DNA of 64,000 bases from Pogostemon cablin (lineage: Eukaryota > Streptophyta > Magnoliopsida > Lamiales > Lamiaceae): NCBI GenBank assembly GCA_023678885.1, contig CM042972.1, positions 11,366,501 through 11,430,500 on the forward strand. The letters are read 5' to 3'. The notes under the pieces are model-generated. The model was not told the DNA's origin and did no database searches. It worked only from the letters and a program-made list of their open reading frames with translations. Shown here piece after piece: positions 47,553-60,330 of this stretch; position 1 is the first letter of the stretch; every line of letters begins with the position of its first letter. A program made the translations under genes and the position numbers.

Positions 47553-48815
47553 TTACCTAAACTCATTGTCCAACAAACCACTAACATATCGATGCATTGC
47601 GTGAGATGGCAGTCCAATGAACATCTCTAAGCATTCTGCATTTTTTGCAAGCGGGTGAGAGGCAACAAGTTTTTTCTTCAAGTGAAAATTCTTCAAGCTC
47701 ATCCAACATCGCAAAGAGATTCCGTTGAGTTTGACCAAAATTAGACTCGTACTCAAGTACAAGTGTGATACTCTGAAGCCCTGCCTTCGTAAAACGCTGC
47801 ATCTGGTTCAGAGTTTCAATGAGCTTATCTTCCATCGAATCCGCAGCCGGTCTTTTGGTACCAGACAACTTTGAGCTGTTGGTTTTCTTGTTTGCATGGA
47901 TACTTACCTCCCGATCGTTTCTTGGACTCTCAGGATCATTAATATTGTTTAATGGTTTCACATTCGAAGAAGGATCATCCTCTCCAATCAACTCATTAAT
48001 AGCTTCAAGCAAATCCTTTGCCCCACCCCAGTTCGCACAATCTTTTCCGAATATCTCCATCCACACCTCAAGCATTGGCCATGGCTTGTAACACATACCA
48101 TGGGCAAATGGATCATTCTTCCAAAACCTGACAAACAAGAACATGGAAAATAAAAAATCAGTTCATAATGATCCATTAGAAAAAGTAAAACTTTCATAAA
48201 CATATCAAACATTATGATTTATACATATGGAATATCATAAGGAAAAAATAGGTTGTGGGAACATCATTAATGAACCTTTCATTATTTCTCTATGCCAGTA
48301 ACACTACAAAATCGCTATAATACAATTTTTTACATTACTCATTTTGGCTCCAATGCTTTTCTAAGCCCATTTTCAATGAAATATCTTTCATAATCTCAAC
48401 GTAAAGTATACTAGCATTTCTATTGTAGCGTGAGACAAAGTTCCCCGAACAAATTTTAGCACTATACTACAAAGTGAAAAGTTTCACACTATAACCAATG
48501 TCTCCCATTGGCTATTTGATGTGTCTATCTTATGGGTAATATGGTTGAAGCCCACTCTGGTACCTCCAGGTATCATGCTGCTAAGAGATCTATAAAGCCT
48601 CTTCCACACTGTGATCTTGGAGTTAATGTGGGGATACCTCGCAAAGTACACCCTGGTGTAACTTTACGTATTCCTGCCTCCAACCTCTGCAGGTACCCTA
48701 GCCTGAAATCATTATCGTCTTTCCATCTGATGGCAACAAGCTCCTTCAATAAGCCTAGCAACGCCTAATCTTCCTCATAGGTCCAGCCTCTACGTTTGTA
48801 TTTATTTTTTTGTCA
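47553..48815 (-). pseudogene. Myb/SANT-like domain protein of a PIF/Harbinger element, broken
   Basis: Minus strand. Exon-like 48815-48440 begins RRGWTYEED, a stop, then LLGLLKELVAIRWKDDNDFR and GYLQRLE, the trihelix Myb/SANT-like domain of plant transposons, continuing to a YRSLSSM-like segment. The second part, 48144-47581, has PWPMLEVWMEIFGKDCANW, then a Lys/Ser/Asp-rich linker, KRPAADSMEDKL and coiled-coil-like sequence. The last part shifts frame near 47690 and ends EMFIGLPSHAMHRYVSGLLD at 47553. Harbinger Myb-like proteins import the transposase into the nucleus and bind element ends. The stop in the first helix, the gap between exons and the late frameshift indicate decay. It is convergent with the transposase about 3.8 kb away. 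Confidence 0.7.
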
Positions 48816-50359
48816 TTTTTTCCATCTAAAACACTACTGCCACCACTTTCCATTTGTAAAAAGCTTGTGTGTCTTACGAAAATCTGCAATCAAAATTGAT
48901 GATCGTTATAAATGTTTCTTAAATTATACAACACTTTGATTACTCAATAATAGATAGTACATGAAATGAAACAGCATCAATGAATTACCTTTTTTTGTGC
49001 CTTGCATCTTTTTATTTCTCCCTCTTTCATGTGAAATTACTGGAATCACATTGTTCAAATGAATCCCATAAGTGTTCACAATATTGCTAGTTTATTAAAA
49101 GAAAAACTTAGGGGCACTGTATTCGGATACTTCTCACTAAAGAAAAAAAATGAAAGTTCTAATGTGTTCTACTGACGAGCTTCATCACAAGAACTCTACA
49201 AGTGTTACACATTATGATCTCGCATTTGTTGCTTAACTATTAAAATGATGACAAAGGGTAAAATCATATACATATGAGTGCCTAAGTTTTCTACTAAAGG
49301 TTTATTCAGCTTTTACAATATCTTTTAGTATGATTCTCAAGCGTCTTCTTAGACCTAACTGAAAATATTCAGGTTCAAGTGATATCATAGCTTAGGCACT
49401 CAAAATAAAGAAAAGTTGACATTCGATAATCACATAAAAGCATGTTACACGATGTTTAGTAGTTTTCTCCCAATTGGATTCCTAGCACACCTTCATCCAA
49501 CCCTGCAACAGAGGCAACGCATAAAACCAAATTATTAAAAGAGCGTTTTTACTAATTTGCAATAGGAAAATAAAACACCATACCATAAATTAGGCAAATC
49601 ATCAATCTAGTGGGTACTGCTACTATATTTTCAAATTAGGCAATTATCATGAAATGGATGAATCTTTATAGTTCTCTAGCCATCTTATGTGAAAGTAAGA
49701 ACTTAGTCCGTCAGTACATGACTCTTGAAATCTCTTTCCCCTCAGGTACCACCCTCCCAAAAATTTGTTCTACGTAATTTCACAATTAAATTGATAGCAA
49801 CACATAAAAAATTATAAATAGCCAACTAAAAACAAGAATATATAACAACATAATTGTGATCAACAACATAAAGACTAATGGTATTCAAGAAACTGTGTGA
49901 TGTGCAGAATGCATTTCGAAATTATGGAGGCTAACTCAAAATTAAAATTCTAAAATTAGTTTCCGGTAAATAATGCCTGATATAGCGGAGCAGTAACTAC
50001 TCCATTACCTACGTAGTGAAAAAGATGAATGAAACTGTAAAAGAATGGCTGATACCAGTGCGCACAAAAGAAAGACTTAGCGTGGGCAAAACAGTCGGTG
50101 ACAATTGGGAAATATGTACAAGGCGTAACCAACAGCCAGGGGGCACATCGGGGAGGTCACGCACGGGTGGAATTAGCAAACAAGCAACTTCTTAAATTAA
50201 AATCGGTGGCGGGAAGATGGAGGCTGCCCTAGCCAGCGGAACCCTTGCCATGAAAGATGATGAAAACCCTAGATCTAAGTAAACAAAAAAAATTCAAAAA
50301 TAACAAATTTACTGGGATAGGAGACTCTGACTTGATTTGTGCAAAGTGTCACAAGTAAC
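48816..50359. other. Intergenic, possible Harbinger right flank
   Basis: No gene. TTAGGGGCACTGTATTCGG at 49108 starts like a TTA-flanked PIF end, but its orientation is that of a left terminus and no partner was found. 50040-50290 is GC-richer, resembling an untranslated leader read on the minus strand. Confidence 0.3.
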
Positions 50360-53300
50360 TATTGGATTGTATACTAAAAGTCTAGCTTTAGTATGAACAA
50401 TGTTCTAACAATATTTGAAATGAGAATCATTGATCAAATGATTGCGTCTTATAATTTATTTATATGTCCGATGCAATAGTCCACTTACTTTATACTGTAG
50501 ATAATATATTGCGCGACAACACACGGAAGATCATATTATCGGTTTCCTTATAAAGTATAAACAGATGCTCACAACCGAGATAGATGGGGATTCTCTATCG
50601 GGATGTTGTAGTGTAATTTGGTATTAGATTTTCTTGACTATATAATCACATTAGTGTATTTTATGTGTATTGAGCAGGACCGCTTGAGATCGTTTGATTT
50701 ATAGTGATTATATATGAGAACTTGATCTCAGTTATTATGGATGTTCGTTCTCATAATCCCTATACAATAATCTCGACACGTAAGACAGTATGTATTTCTT
50801 TGATTCATCAATGGGTGAGATTTATATGTACTAAATCAACAAACTCGGTAAGTTGGGAAGTAGTGTTGTCTCTATGGTGTGCTGTTGATTGTAGAAGGAA
50901 TCCGTGTCGTACATAGGTTGATGATGTCTCCTTGAGGAGCTCATAAGGATTATCATATAAACCCTGCAGATGGATTTATTCCGGCATGATAATGAGGTTG
51001 AGTGGTACTGCTCTTGGATGAGATATTAATTAATGAAGTTGTCAGTAACTTAATTAATTAATGTGCATTGTATATCTTAAATATGAGGAGACTGTCGGGC
51101 TCATAATAAGAATGAGCCCATAACATAATTATGAGATTAGAACGGTAGTGCAGTAATAATATTTTAGTGGTACATTGATGCGCGTTTTCTTTGCACGTAA
51201 AATTAATCCCCAAGTATTAAGGATATCAATTGCAGCTTAAGCAAGCGACTAAATGAATATCGAACCCAAAGGACGGCGTATTATTAATTTAATTATTAAC
51301 TAAATTAAATAAGACAAGATGACAATAAGATTGAGATATGAAATTATCAACTATAAACAATTAAATTAAATAACAAATAAAATAAAATATCACTCGAAGA
51401 ATACGAAAATGGATAAAGTAGGAGAATATGTATCTCTAGGATAATTCAGTTTTACTCATTAATCTCCCTTTCGTGTGTTGATCTGCATTGTGAAATATGG
51501 ACGCATCACTAAACCATGCATATATACTCTATAAACACAAGTAAGCATGCGTGTAACACGTGTGAATAACCTCAAAGCAAGAGATATAATTCCACCCCCC
51601 TTTCTAGGTACTATCAGTATCAATGATTTCCCTGGCCAATTGGTACTCTAACCCGATATGATCTCCCTTTATAGGTACTATGAAATTATCCTCTTTATCC
51701 TACTTAATAACCCAAATTCAATTCAATTAATAAGTATTCATATATGATAATTCTAATGAAGCTTCGGAGTTCCCTCACTTAGAATCATAACATGGAATTC
51801 TGCTCAGCAGTGAACGCACTCAATCAATAACCAAGATATGTATTCGGACTCTACATAACAGTTAGTGATGCACAAAACGACAGTGAGTATGAATTAAAAA
51901 GGCACAATAATATATAAAATAAATCCACAAGTAGTGTTGTATGGAGTTTACACACAAAAGTACAATTAATTGGTAAAAACCTTCACAACCCTAGTTCAAC
52001 CAAAAAGTCTCAAGCCCATGATGTTACGAAGAACAATAATGAGTGTTGGATAGATCTTATCTGGATATCTGGAAAATACAAGATAAATTAGGAAACGAAT
52101 AAAACCCTAGATGTGGGCGTCGTCACGTCCTTCTCCATCTTGAATTCTCCTCTTGGTTCTCCTCTTGATTCCATGAACAAATCTTCAAAGTGATGGATGG
52201 ATGGAGGAAAGGATGTGGATGATGGTCGGGGGGTGAACCCCCCTTGTGGGGTGTAGTATTGTTGTGGCCTCTCTCCAATTCAATCTCTATTCTAAACTTC
52301 CTCTTTTATACTTGTAAGCTCTCCTTATAGGCCTTGGATGAGCTTTTACTTGAGACATACATCAAATTTGGTAAAAGAAACCCGAAACTATCAAAAATAG
52401 AACCAGCGACATTCTTTTAGACTTGACCTTCTTGGTCGAGCAAGGCCTCTAAATCGAGCAACTGGTCTAGAAAGGTCTCTGTAAGTTTTTGGTCATTTTG
52501 CTCGAGTTTCCCTCTTCCGTTCGACCAAGATGAATCTGGTCGAACGGATCTCCTTTGGTCGAGCAAGCTTGCGCAGTCTCACCATTTCGCGCATAACTTC
52601 CACATCCAAGCTCTGATTTAAGTGATTCTTAAGCTCAAGAGATCATCTCTTCCTTGGCTTTCTATCCATATAATGAAATCTCAGAAACTCCAAGATTTGA
52701 ATCTGTAACAAGCCATAGAAAATATCACAACCGTTCTGTTCGGCACAGCTTGCGCGACGTCACCAATTTGATCATAACTTTCTCGTTTGGAATCAGATTG
52801 AAGTGTTCTTTACGCTAAAACGACCCTTTCTTCTGTGGCTTTCCAACCATATATCACAATTCCAATTCAGAACTCCACACTAAAATAGAATAATTACACA
52901 AATTGGACGTGCGTTTTAGAGCATCCTTGCACAAATTACACCTTTTCTCCAACTTGGCACTTTTGACCCCTTTTTCCACCTAAAACACAACAAAACACCT
53001 CAAGTGCACCTTTTTCTCAAATATATTGAATATAAGATACTTGTACTAATATGTGACAATAATTCATATCAAAAAGGTGTTAGATTGGACACTAAAACAC
53101 GCTTATTTTCACTCTCATCATATATATTATTATTGTTGGACTTAAGTATAAGCATTAGGCTAAGCTTGGATACTTAAGCCCAATGGAGGCCCAACTCTAA
53201 TTTTCTCATCCTAGTCCCTGTTGTAGCCCATATATAAGACATCTCAACTGTCCGTAAACCCAAATGAATTATTATTCACTCCTAACACTGTGAGGAGGGT

Positions 53301-53698
53301 GAAGGAACAGTAGATTGAGAAGATCTCGAAGATTTTCTCCCACACAAACTCGAGATTGGACTTGGGAATACAGCAGAAGATTGGAAGGTTATTTGCTTCT
53401 GTTGTTCGTCAACTTCCAAGATTTTCTAAAATTGTGTGGAACTCAAAACTGGACGTGTGATACGTCGTTGGAAAGACACCGAAGTGAGGATCATTTTGGT
53501 GTATAGATCACTCAAATTGGAGACTTGATGAGAGAGTTATGCTCAAAACGGTGAAGCTGCATAGGCTGCCGGCGAGAATCTTTCTTCTTCAACATACCCT
53601 GTGAAAGGTAATACGTTTCTTTGTTTTCTTACTTCCACTGAATTAGAAATGTATGGAACCTTAACAGTTTATGTTAACCAAACAATCGAACACCAATA
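50360..53698 (+). repeat. Solo LTR of the 12-20 kb copia family, split by a nested LTR
   Basis: 50360-51175 and 53126-53698 together align, inverted, with 12211-13590 (about 1.39 kb after removal of the insertion). Ends are TATTGG and CCAATA. Flanking 5-mers GTAAC (50355-50359) and GTGAC (53699-53703) differ at one base, consistent with an old 5-bp target-site duplication. No internal domains, so the element was reduced by LTR-LTR recombination. Confidence 0.8.
51176..53120. repeat. Solo LTR, family B, copy 2 (1945 bp), nested
   Basis: Starts TGATGCGCGTTTTC and ends ACTCTCATCA, and is inserted in the copia solo LTR. The host LTR resumes at exactly the expected point, and the flanks TACAT (51171-51175) and TATAT (53121-53125) form a 5-bp target-site duplication with one difference. 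Related to 32362-33845. No coding domains, and the superfamily cannot be named with certainty. Confidence 0.8.
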
Positions 53699-53737
53699 GT
53701 GACGTGGACTCTATATTCTGCTCGAAAATTCGAGCTC

Positions 53738-55575
53738 TGATCGTCGTCATTTTCACCTAAATTTTAGTGTCTTTATTTGTAGCTATTCACATGATTATAT
53801 CCGTATTTGTGTAACTTTTGGTGGAGTTTCATGTTAATTATGAGATATGTGTACAAATATATAAATGTGTGGAAATGAGCTTAAAAGTATGTGAAACATG
53901 TCAAAAATGGAGCAAAACGGATTCGGGAGCTGAAACGGGCTGAAAAACACCCAACTCAAGTTGCAAGGTCTTACTCGAATTGCAACTCAAGTTGAGTTGA
54001 TGCTCGAGCGTAGTCAGGAGTTGTCCAGTAGTTCAACTCGAGTTGCAAGGTCCAACTTGACTTGCAACTCGAGTCGAGTTGGGTGCCGAGAAAATTTTAG
54101 TTTCTGACACGAGTTGATAGGCGAGAGCTCGAGTTACCCAACTCGAGTCGAGCTGGGGTCAGAGCAAGTTGAGCTAGGGCAGAGCAGCATCCAAAATCGT
54201 CCAGTAGCTCAACTCGAGTTGCAAGACCCAACTCAACTTGTAACTCGAGTCGAGCAAGCTCCGAAAAACAGTCTAGTTTTCAGAAGAGCACAACTCGACT
54301 TGACAGGCAACAACTCAAGTTGCTACTCGAGTCGAGTTGGGTTAAAAGCAGGAAAAAGTCTGAAAATTCCATAAGCTTTTAGAAGATCCCCAAGGGGTAT
54401 ATATGCCTAATTGGTGCGAAAATTAGGGGGAAACCACATTTGAGCTGTTATTGAAGATCCAAACACACACTATCTCACCATCCCTTCACACACATTCAAA
54501 ATTCATCCATCTTTCATACTTCTCATCCATTCAATCCATTGGTTCTCACTAAATTCATCCATCACTCTATTATTCCATCAATTTGAGAAGAGAAGATCAT
54601 CATAGATTGAAGAATTGAGCATGTTGGAAAGAAGGAAGGTCATTTTCCCAAAAGGGAAGCCGATCTACTTTTCAATTGTTATTTTTCTTCATATTTTGGC
54701 TCAAATGGAGCAAGCCTTTGAATGTATTGATTTGAACATGATGTATAGTGGCTAGTCCTACAGTAGGGTTAATCATATGATTGGGTGAGAAAATTACTAG
54801 ATATGTAGGATTTAAGATATTGAATTCATGAGTTAATTTTGGATTTCCTTTTATGATTAATGATTCATGTTTCATTTCAATATTTTTGTGATTGAATTCT
54901 CTTTTCATAGTATTAGGATGGTCATTCCAATATTATGATTACTAGTTTAATGGAATCATTTGTTAAGATGAGCATTCATGCTATTGTGAGGGGAGGTAAG
55001 TCATACTCTTCTTGTGCTTAGAACATTCATAGGAGGACACTTAAGAAATTGAGTGAAAAGAACCAACTTATGATCATAGTACCTTAATGGAAATTGAGAG
55101 TAAGACAATCCTAGAAGATTTAGACTTGTCAAAGAGTCGAGAATCTAATTGCCTTGGCCATAAGGATTAGGGTTAAAAAGGTGATTGCTTTTAGTCCATG
55201 ATTAATGAAGTTAAATGTCGAAAGTCATGCATGTCTAGCTAGTTTCTCATCCACGAATATGATTTGCATTGCTCTCTTCTCAAATACATTCTATCCACAT
55301 TCCATTCATCTTGTTACTTACTTGAGAGTTTATACCGTTAGTTGTTAATTGTTTTCCTTAGTTAATTGATTAGAGTAAGCATTAGTATAAAACCAAACCT
55401 TCAATCTTATCACTTTTACAAAGCTTAATCAATGAAGAATCCGGATACAACCTAGAGTTTACTTTCCCTTGGGACGACATACTTATAAATTTTATTATTT
55501 GGTCACACGTGTACAACAATGATAGAGTCTCTTACTCTAAAAATTATTTTGATGCTAAAAATGAGGCTAAAAACA
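53738..55575 (+). repeat. Athila 5' LTR (1838 bp)
   Basis: Starts TGATCGTCGTCATTTTCACC, matching the 3' LTR at 63851, and ends AAAAACA directly before the PBS. Contains the repeat array at 53955-54345 and a TATA-like GGGGTATATATGCC at 54393-54406. The last 150 bp include CTTGGGACGACATA, usual for this LTR type. Confidence 0.85.
53955..54345 (+). repeat. Array of pseudo-palindromic CAACTCGAGTTG units in the LTR
   Basis: Roughly ten or more variants of CAACTCGAGTTG / ACTCGAGTCGAGTTG, in both half-orientations. A higher-order period of 176 bp is visible: GTCCAGTAG plus CTCAACTCGAGTTGCAAG recurs at 54023 and 54199. The same kind of array occurs at 20095-20480. Confidence 0.8.
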
Positions 55576-55594
55576 TGGAGCCGCTTGCCGGGGA
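55576..55594 (+). other. Athila primer-binding site
   Basis: TGGAGCCGCTTGCCGGGGA immediately after the LTR. It differs at a few positions from the usual Athila PBS, which is commonly assigned to Asp tRNA. Confidence 0.75.
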
Positions 55595-57817
55595 AATGTT
55601 AAACTTTTGGTTGTAACGAGTTTGGACTTGATTAGTTTTGATAAGAGTATTTCTTTTATTTGTTTACTTGTCTAGGTTACTTAGTGAGCTAATTTGGAAA
55701 TTCTTGTAGGTACATTCAAACTCGTTCAAGGTCTCAATCTATTGAACCTTTGAACTTGGAATTGGAAGCTACCTTAAGAAGACAAAGAAGAGGAGTGTTA
55801 GATCCTACGGAGGAAGTTATGGAAAATGTAATGGATAATGCAAATATGGTTGATGAAGAAGGCAATTTGAGGAATTTTCAACAAGGGGGTGATAATATTA
55901 GAGGAGGACATGTGAATCCGGAGTTTGTGTCACAAGCTAATGTTCAACAAGTTCACTTGCACAATCAACAATTGCAAGCGATCATTCAACATTTGATAGC
56001 ACAACAAGAAGCAATAAATAATCCTCCGGTGGTGCAAAATCAGCCCCGTGGTAATGGAAACAATGGAGCGGAGATGAATATCTGTGATCACTTACAACCG
56101 CAATATGGGAATTATGCTATGGGACCACCATTGAATGTCAACAACTTTGAGATAAAAACGGGGTTGATTAATATGGTGCAAGCAAATCAGTTTGGTGGTG
56201 GTGCAATGGAGGATCCGAATGCTCACTTATCCCAATTCACAGAGTTAGCCAACACGATCAAGATTAATGGGGTAAGTGAGGATATTTTGAAAATGAAGCT
56301 CTTCTTTTTTTCATTGAGAGATAGAGCTAAGGCATGCTATCATACTATACCGTCGGGATCCTACACCACGTGGAGAGAGTTAGCACAAAGATTCTTGAGC
56401 AAATACTTTCCCCCTTCAAAGATGTTGCATCTTAAAGGGAAAATCTTTCAATTCAAGTAAATGTCGTTTGAGACATTTAGTGAAGCATGGGACCGATTCA
56501 AGGAAATGCTAAGGAGGTGTCCACAACATGGATTCCCCGAGGATCAACAAGTAGGATTTTTCTATGCCGAATTGAAGGGAGTGAACGAATGCTTGTTGAT
56601 GCTTCGGCTGGAGGTTTTATATTGGGGCAAACTCTGGAAAGAGCTATTACTATATATGAAGAGATAGCTTTGAATACGGATCAATGGCCTATGGATATAA
56701 TTGCGGGTATGTATGAAAGGGAGAGAATAGCTAAGATGGAAGAAGTGTGCTTGCAACAAGTGAAAAAGGTGAAGGTGCCTAAGGAAGATATGACCGACAA
56801 GACAATCACTGAGATACTTAAGAGGATGAATGCTAATTTGCAAGTGTCTCCAAATTCTACACCTATGGTGAATCAACAAATGCTTCCGAATCCTCAACAA
56901 GGTGTGCCTTTATCTTTGATGAATCAACAAGTGTTTTCTAATCCTCAACAAGGCATGTATATGCCTAATATGAGTCAATCTTCTCAAAGTGGTCAAATGC
57001 CTACTCCTATGCCTCAACAAGGTATGTCTCCTAATTTTGGATGCCAAGATACTTGGTACCCACCGAAAATGTCACTTGAGGAAGTTGCCTACATGCAAGG
57101 GAGAAACTTTCAAGGAAACTATGGTGGAGGTTTTGGTAATCATGGAGGAGGATATAAACAAAGGCAAGGAGGATGGGGACAAGGTAATTTTCAAGAAAAT
57201 TTCAACCAATCCTGTATGTATGAGAATTTGTCATATGAAAATCAAGGGAATGCCCTTACTCTTCCACCGGGCACTAATCCGGGAGGAAAAGCTCCAAATG
57301 GTGAAGGAAAGTCTACTTTGGAAGATCAAGTGGCTAAAATGTTTGAATTTATAAAGGAAGATAAGGAGGAGAGAAGGCAAAGAGATGAAGTGAATGATAA
57401 GAGAATCAAATCATTGGAAACACAAATGAGTCAAATGGCAAGTGAAGGGGGGATGTTCATCGTCAAGGGAAGTTTCCATCTATGACCATTACTAACCCTA
57501 AGGAGCAATGCAAGGCTATTGAACTTCGTAGTGGAATAAAATACGAAGGGCCTTCTATGCCGACGAAAGTAGAGGAAGTAGAGTGTGAACTTGAGCCTAT
57601 GGAAAGAGTGGATGAAGAAGGGAAAGAGAAAGAAGTTGGAATTGTTAAAAAAGATGAAAGCACCCCCATACTTGAAGAAGAAAAAGTGATGTGTCCAAAG
57701 AAATGGGAAAGATGTAGAGAAGCAAAACGTAAAGAGAGAGAAGAGAATTTTGAAAGAGATGATTGGAGAATACCTAAGTTGCCCGTTGCAATTCCGTTCC
57801 CACAAAGATACTTGTAA
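55595..57817 (+). pseudogene. Athila gag, broken
   Basis: 55595-55749 is the leader; the frame from 55750 has a plausible N-terminal extension whose usual ATG seems lost. The capsid part spans 55750-56660 and 56600-57480 in shifted frames: EDPNAHLSQFTELANTIK, RAKACYHTIPSG, then DASAGGFILGQTLE and a Gln/Pro/Met-rich stretch. The next frame, 57482-57817, starts at MTITNPKEQCKAIELRSG, the conserved gag-protease linker of Athila, and is highly charged. Lesions seen: stop at 56458, frameshift near 56590, frameshift near 57470, stop at 57815. The capsid would package the RNA in the cytoplasm. Confidence 0.8.
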
Positions 57818-58947
57818 AAAGGATTAGAAGAGAAATTTTTCAAGTTTGTTGAGATGTTGAAGAAAATACATATAAATATTCATTTTGCGGATGCTTTGCT
57901 TCAAATGCCCAACTACTCCAAGTTTTTGACGGATATCTTGTCAAAGAAAAGAAGCTTAGGTGAGTTTAAAATGGAGAATTTAACGGAGGAGTGTAGTGCC
58001 ATCCTACAAAAGAAACTCCCCCTAAATTGAAAGATCCGGGGAGTTTCACTATTCCATGTGAGATGGGAGAGCATGAGAATTACAAGGCTTTATGTGATTT
58101 GGGTGCTAGCATTAACTTGATGCCCTTGTCAATTTTCAAGAAGTTGGGTATTGGTGAGGTCAAACCATCGTCGGTCACACTTCAATTAGCCAACTGGTCG
58201 TTGACACATCCAAAAGGAATTGTGGAAGATGTTTTGATAAAAGTTGGCAAGTTTGTATTTCCAGTTGATTTTGTGGTCTTAGATATGGATGAAGATGCAA
58301 ATGTCCCATTGATACTTAGCCGTCCATTTCTTACCACAGGAAAAGCATTAATACTTTTGGAGAAAGGGGAGCTAACATTAAGGGTGAATGAGGAAAAAGT
58401 GATATTTTCACTAAGAGAGGCTATGAGGTATCCTAGAAACAAGGAAGAATGTAGAAGATTGGAGGTTTTGGACAACATTGTTGAAGAGCATATGTATCAT
58501 CTTCACTCCGAGGATCCGTTGGAAATTATCATAATCCACTCTTACTCTATTGACTCTATAAAATCTAACTCTTCTTTTTGTTTAGAAAATGATGAAATAA
58601 TTGATTAATTGCATTGTTTGAATGCTTGTAGGGAACTCACAAGTGAGGAAGCAAATGAAGCAACAGTGGAGAAACTTGATGAGAAACTAAAAGAAGAAGT
58701 GCAAGAGAAGAAGAAGGTAAAGTTGAAACCATTACTAGAGCATTTGAAGTATGTTTACTTAGAAAATAATAAGACGTATCAAGTAATTTTATCTTCTTCC
58801 CTTAATGATTTAGAATTGGAAAAGTTGTTAAGAGTCTTGAGAGAGCATAAATATTCTATTGGATGGAGTATAAAAAACTTGAAAGGTATAAGCTCATCTT
58901 TGTGTATGCATAAGATTCATTTGATTGATGATGAGTCATGTGTGTAA
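57818..58947 (+). pseudogene. Athila protease region, broken
   Basis: 57818-58020 continues the previous frame (NIHFADALLQMPNYSKF), then shifts near 58010. The 58027-58608 frame holds the retropepsin signature ALCDLGASINLMP (Athila has DLG where other elements have DTG/DSG) and the C-terminal VPLILSRPFL block. Stops follow at 58606 and 58945. 58609-58947 is the linker to RT, with AxLPLLEHLKYVYLE-type sequence (here KPLLEHLKYVYLE). Confidence 0.8.
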
Positions 58948-59640
58948 AACCAACATAGATTAAACCCTATAATGCAAGAAGTGGAAAGAAAAAAGGTGTT
59001 AAAATGGCTTGATGAGGGAATTATCTTTCCAATTAGTGATAGTCAATACATGAGTCCTTTATATGTAGTGGTAAAAAAGGGTGGCATGACAATTGTTCGA
59101 TCCGATACAAATGAAACAATTGTCACTCGAACTATCACAGGTTGGAGAGTGTATGTTGATTATCGTAAGTTGAATGAGAATACTCGTAAAGATCATTTTC
59201 CATTGTTATTCATAGACCAAATGTTGGATAGACTTGCAGGGCATTAGTACTATTGTTTTCTTGATGGATATTCCGGGGATAATCAAATATTGATTGCCCC
59301 GGAGACCAAGAGAAGACAACATTCACATATTCTTATGGTACGTTTGCATTTAGAATGATGCCTTTTGGTCTATGTAATGCCTCTGCCACTTTCCAGCGTT
59401 GTATGATGTCTATCTTTGATGGTTTAATTGAAAATATTATGGAGGTGTTTATGGATGATTTCTCTATGTATGGTTCCTCTTATGATATTTGTTTGACTAA
59501 TCTCACAATTGTGTTGCAGAGATGTGAAGAATCGAATCTTGTGCTAAATTGGAAAAAAATGCCACTTTATGGTGACCGATGGGATAGTCTCGGGACATCA
59601 TATTTCAAACCATGGTTTAAAAGTGGATAGGGCCAAAGTG
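58948..59640 (+). pseudogene. Athila reverse transcriptase, broken
   Basis: Palm and finger motifs are visible in order: VLKWLDEGIIFPISDS, GWRVYVDYRKLN, DHFPLLFIDQMLDRLAG, then YCFLDGYSG (first catalytic Asp), PFGLCNASATFQRCM and EVFMDDFS (the FMDD form of YxDD). A stop lies at 59245, a frameshift near 59320 and another near 59560. An MVTDGIVSGH-like segment and GLKVDRAKV follow in the new frame. Confidence 0.85.
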
Positions 59641-60330
59641 GTAGCCATAGAACGTCTTCCCCCTCATACTATTGAGAAGGGAGTGATATCGTTCTTAGGT
59701 TATACGGGCTTTTATAGACGCTTCATTAAGGATTTTTCAAAAATTGCTAAACCTCTTTGTAAATTACTTGAGAAAGATTGTCCATTTAACTTCAATGATG
59801 AATGTCGTGTCTCATTCCAGGTGCTAAAGGATGCTCTCACTTCCTCTCCAATAATCATTACCCCGGATTGGAGCCTGCAATTTGAATTGCATTGTGATGC
59901 TAGTGATCAATCCATAAGAGTGGTGTTGGGACAACGAGAGAGAATAAGTTTAGAGCAATCTACTACGCCTCAAAGACATTGAATTCGCGCCAAGTTAATT
60001 ACACTACAACAGAAAAGAAATTTTTAGTCGTCGTGTATGCTTTTGAGAAGTTTCGGGCATACTTGGTTGGCACGCAAACTATTGTCTACACGGATCACGC
60101 GGCCATAAAGTACTTAATAAGTAAGAAAGATTCTAAACCACGTTTAATTCATTGGGTGTTACTTTTGCACGAATTTGATGTTATGATCAAAGATAAGAAA
60201 GGTGTGGGGAATGTGATTGCAGATCATTTGTCTAGGTTGGAAAATGAAGGAGAGAATGAAGACATGAGGCCAATTGGAGATGAGTTCCCGGATGAGGAAA
60301 TTCTTCAAGTTGACGTTGAGCAAGTGTGTA
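59641..60330 (+). pseudogene. Athila RNase H, broken
   Basis: Connection domain FLGYTGFYRRFIKDFSKIA, then FELHCDASD (first catalytic Asp), a frameshift near 59940, VNYTTTEKKFLVVVYAFEKF (catalytic Glu), TIVYTDHAAIKYL (Asp) and NVIADHLSRLE (last Asp). Active-site residues are all retained even though the frame is broken. Confidence 0.85.

Noticed and set aside
49108..49130. TTAGGGGCACTGTATTCGG as a Harbinger terminal repeat
   Set aside because: It would be a left end by orientation, and no inverted partner was found near 41.8-42.5 kb or 50 kb.
57431..57843. Minus-strand ORFs of 124-126 codons across the gag linker
   Set aside because: Antisense shadows of charged plus-strand gag sequence.
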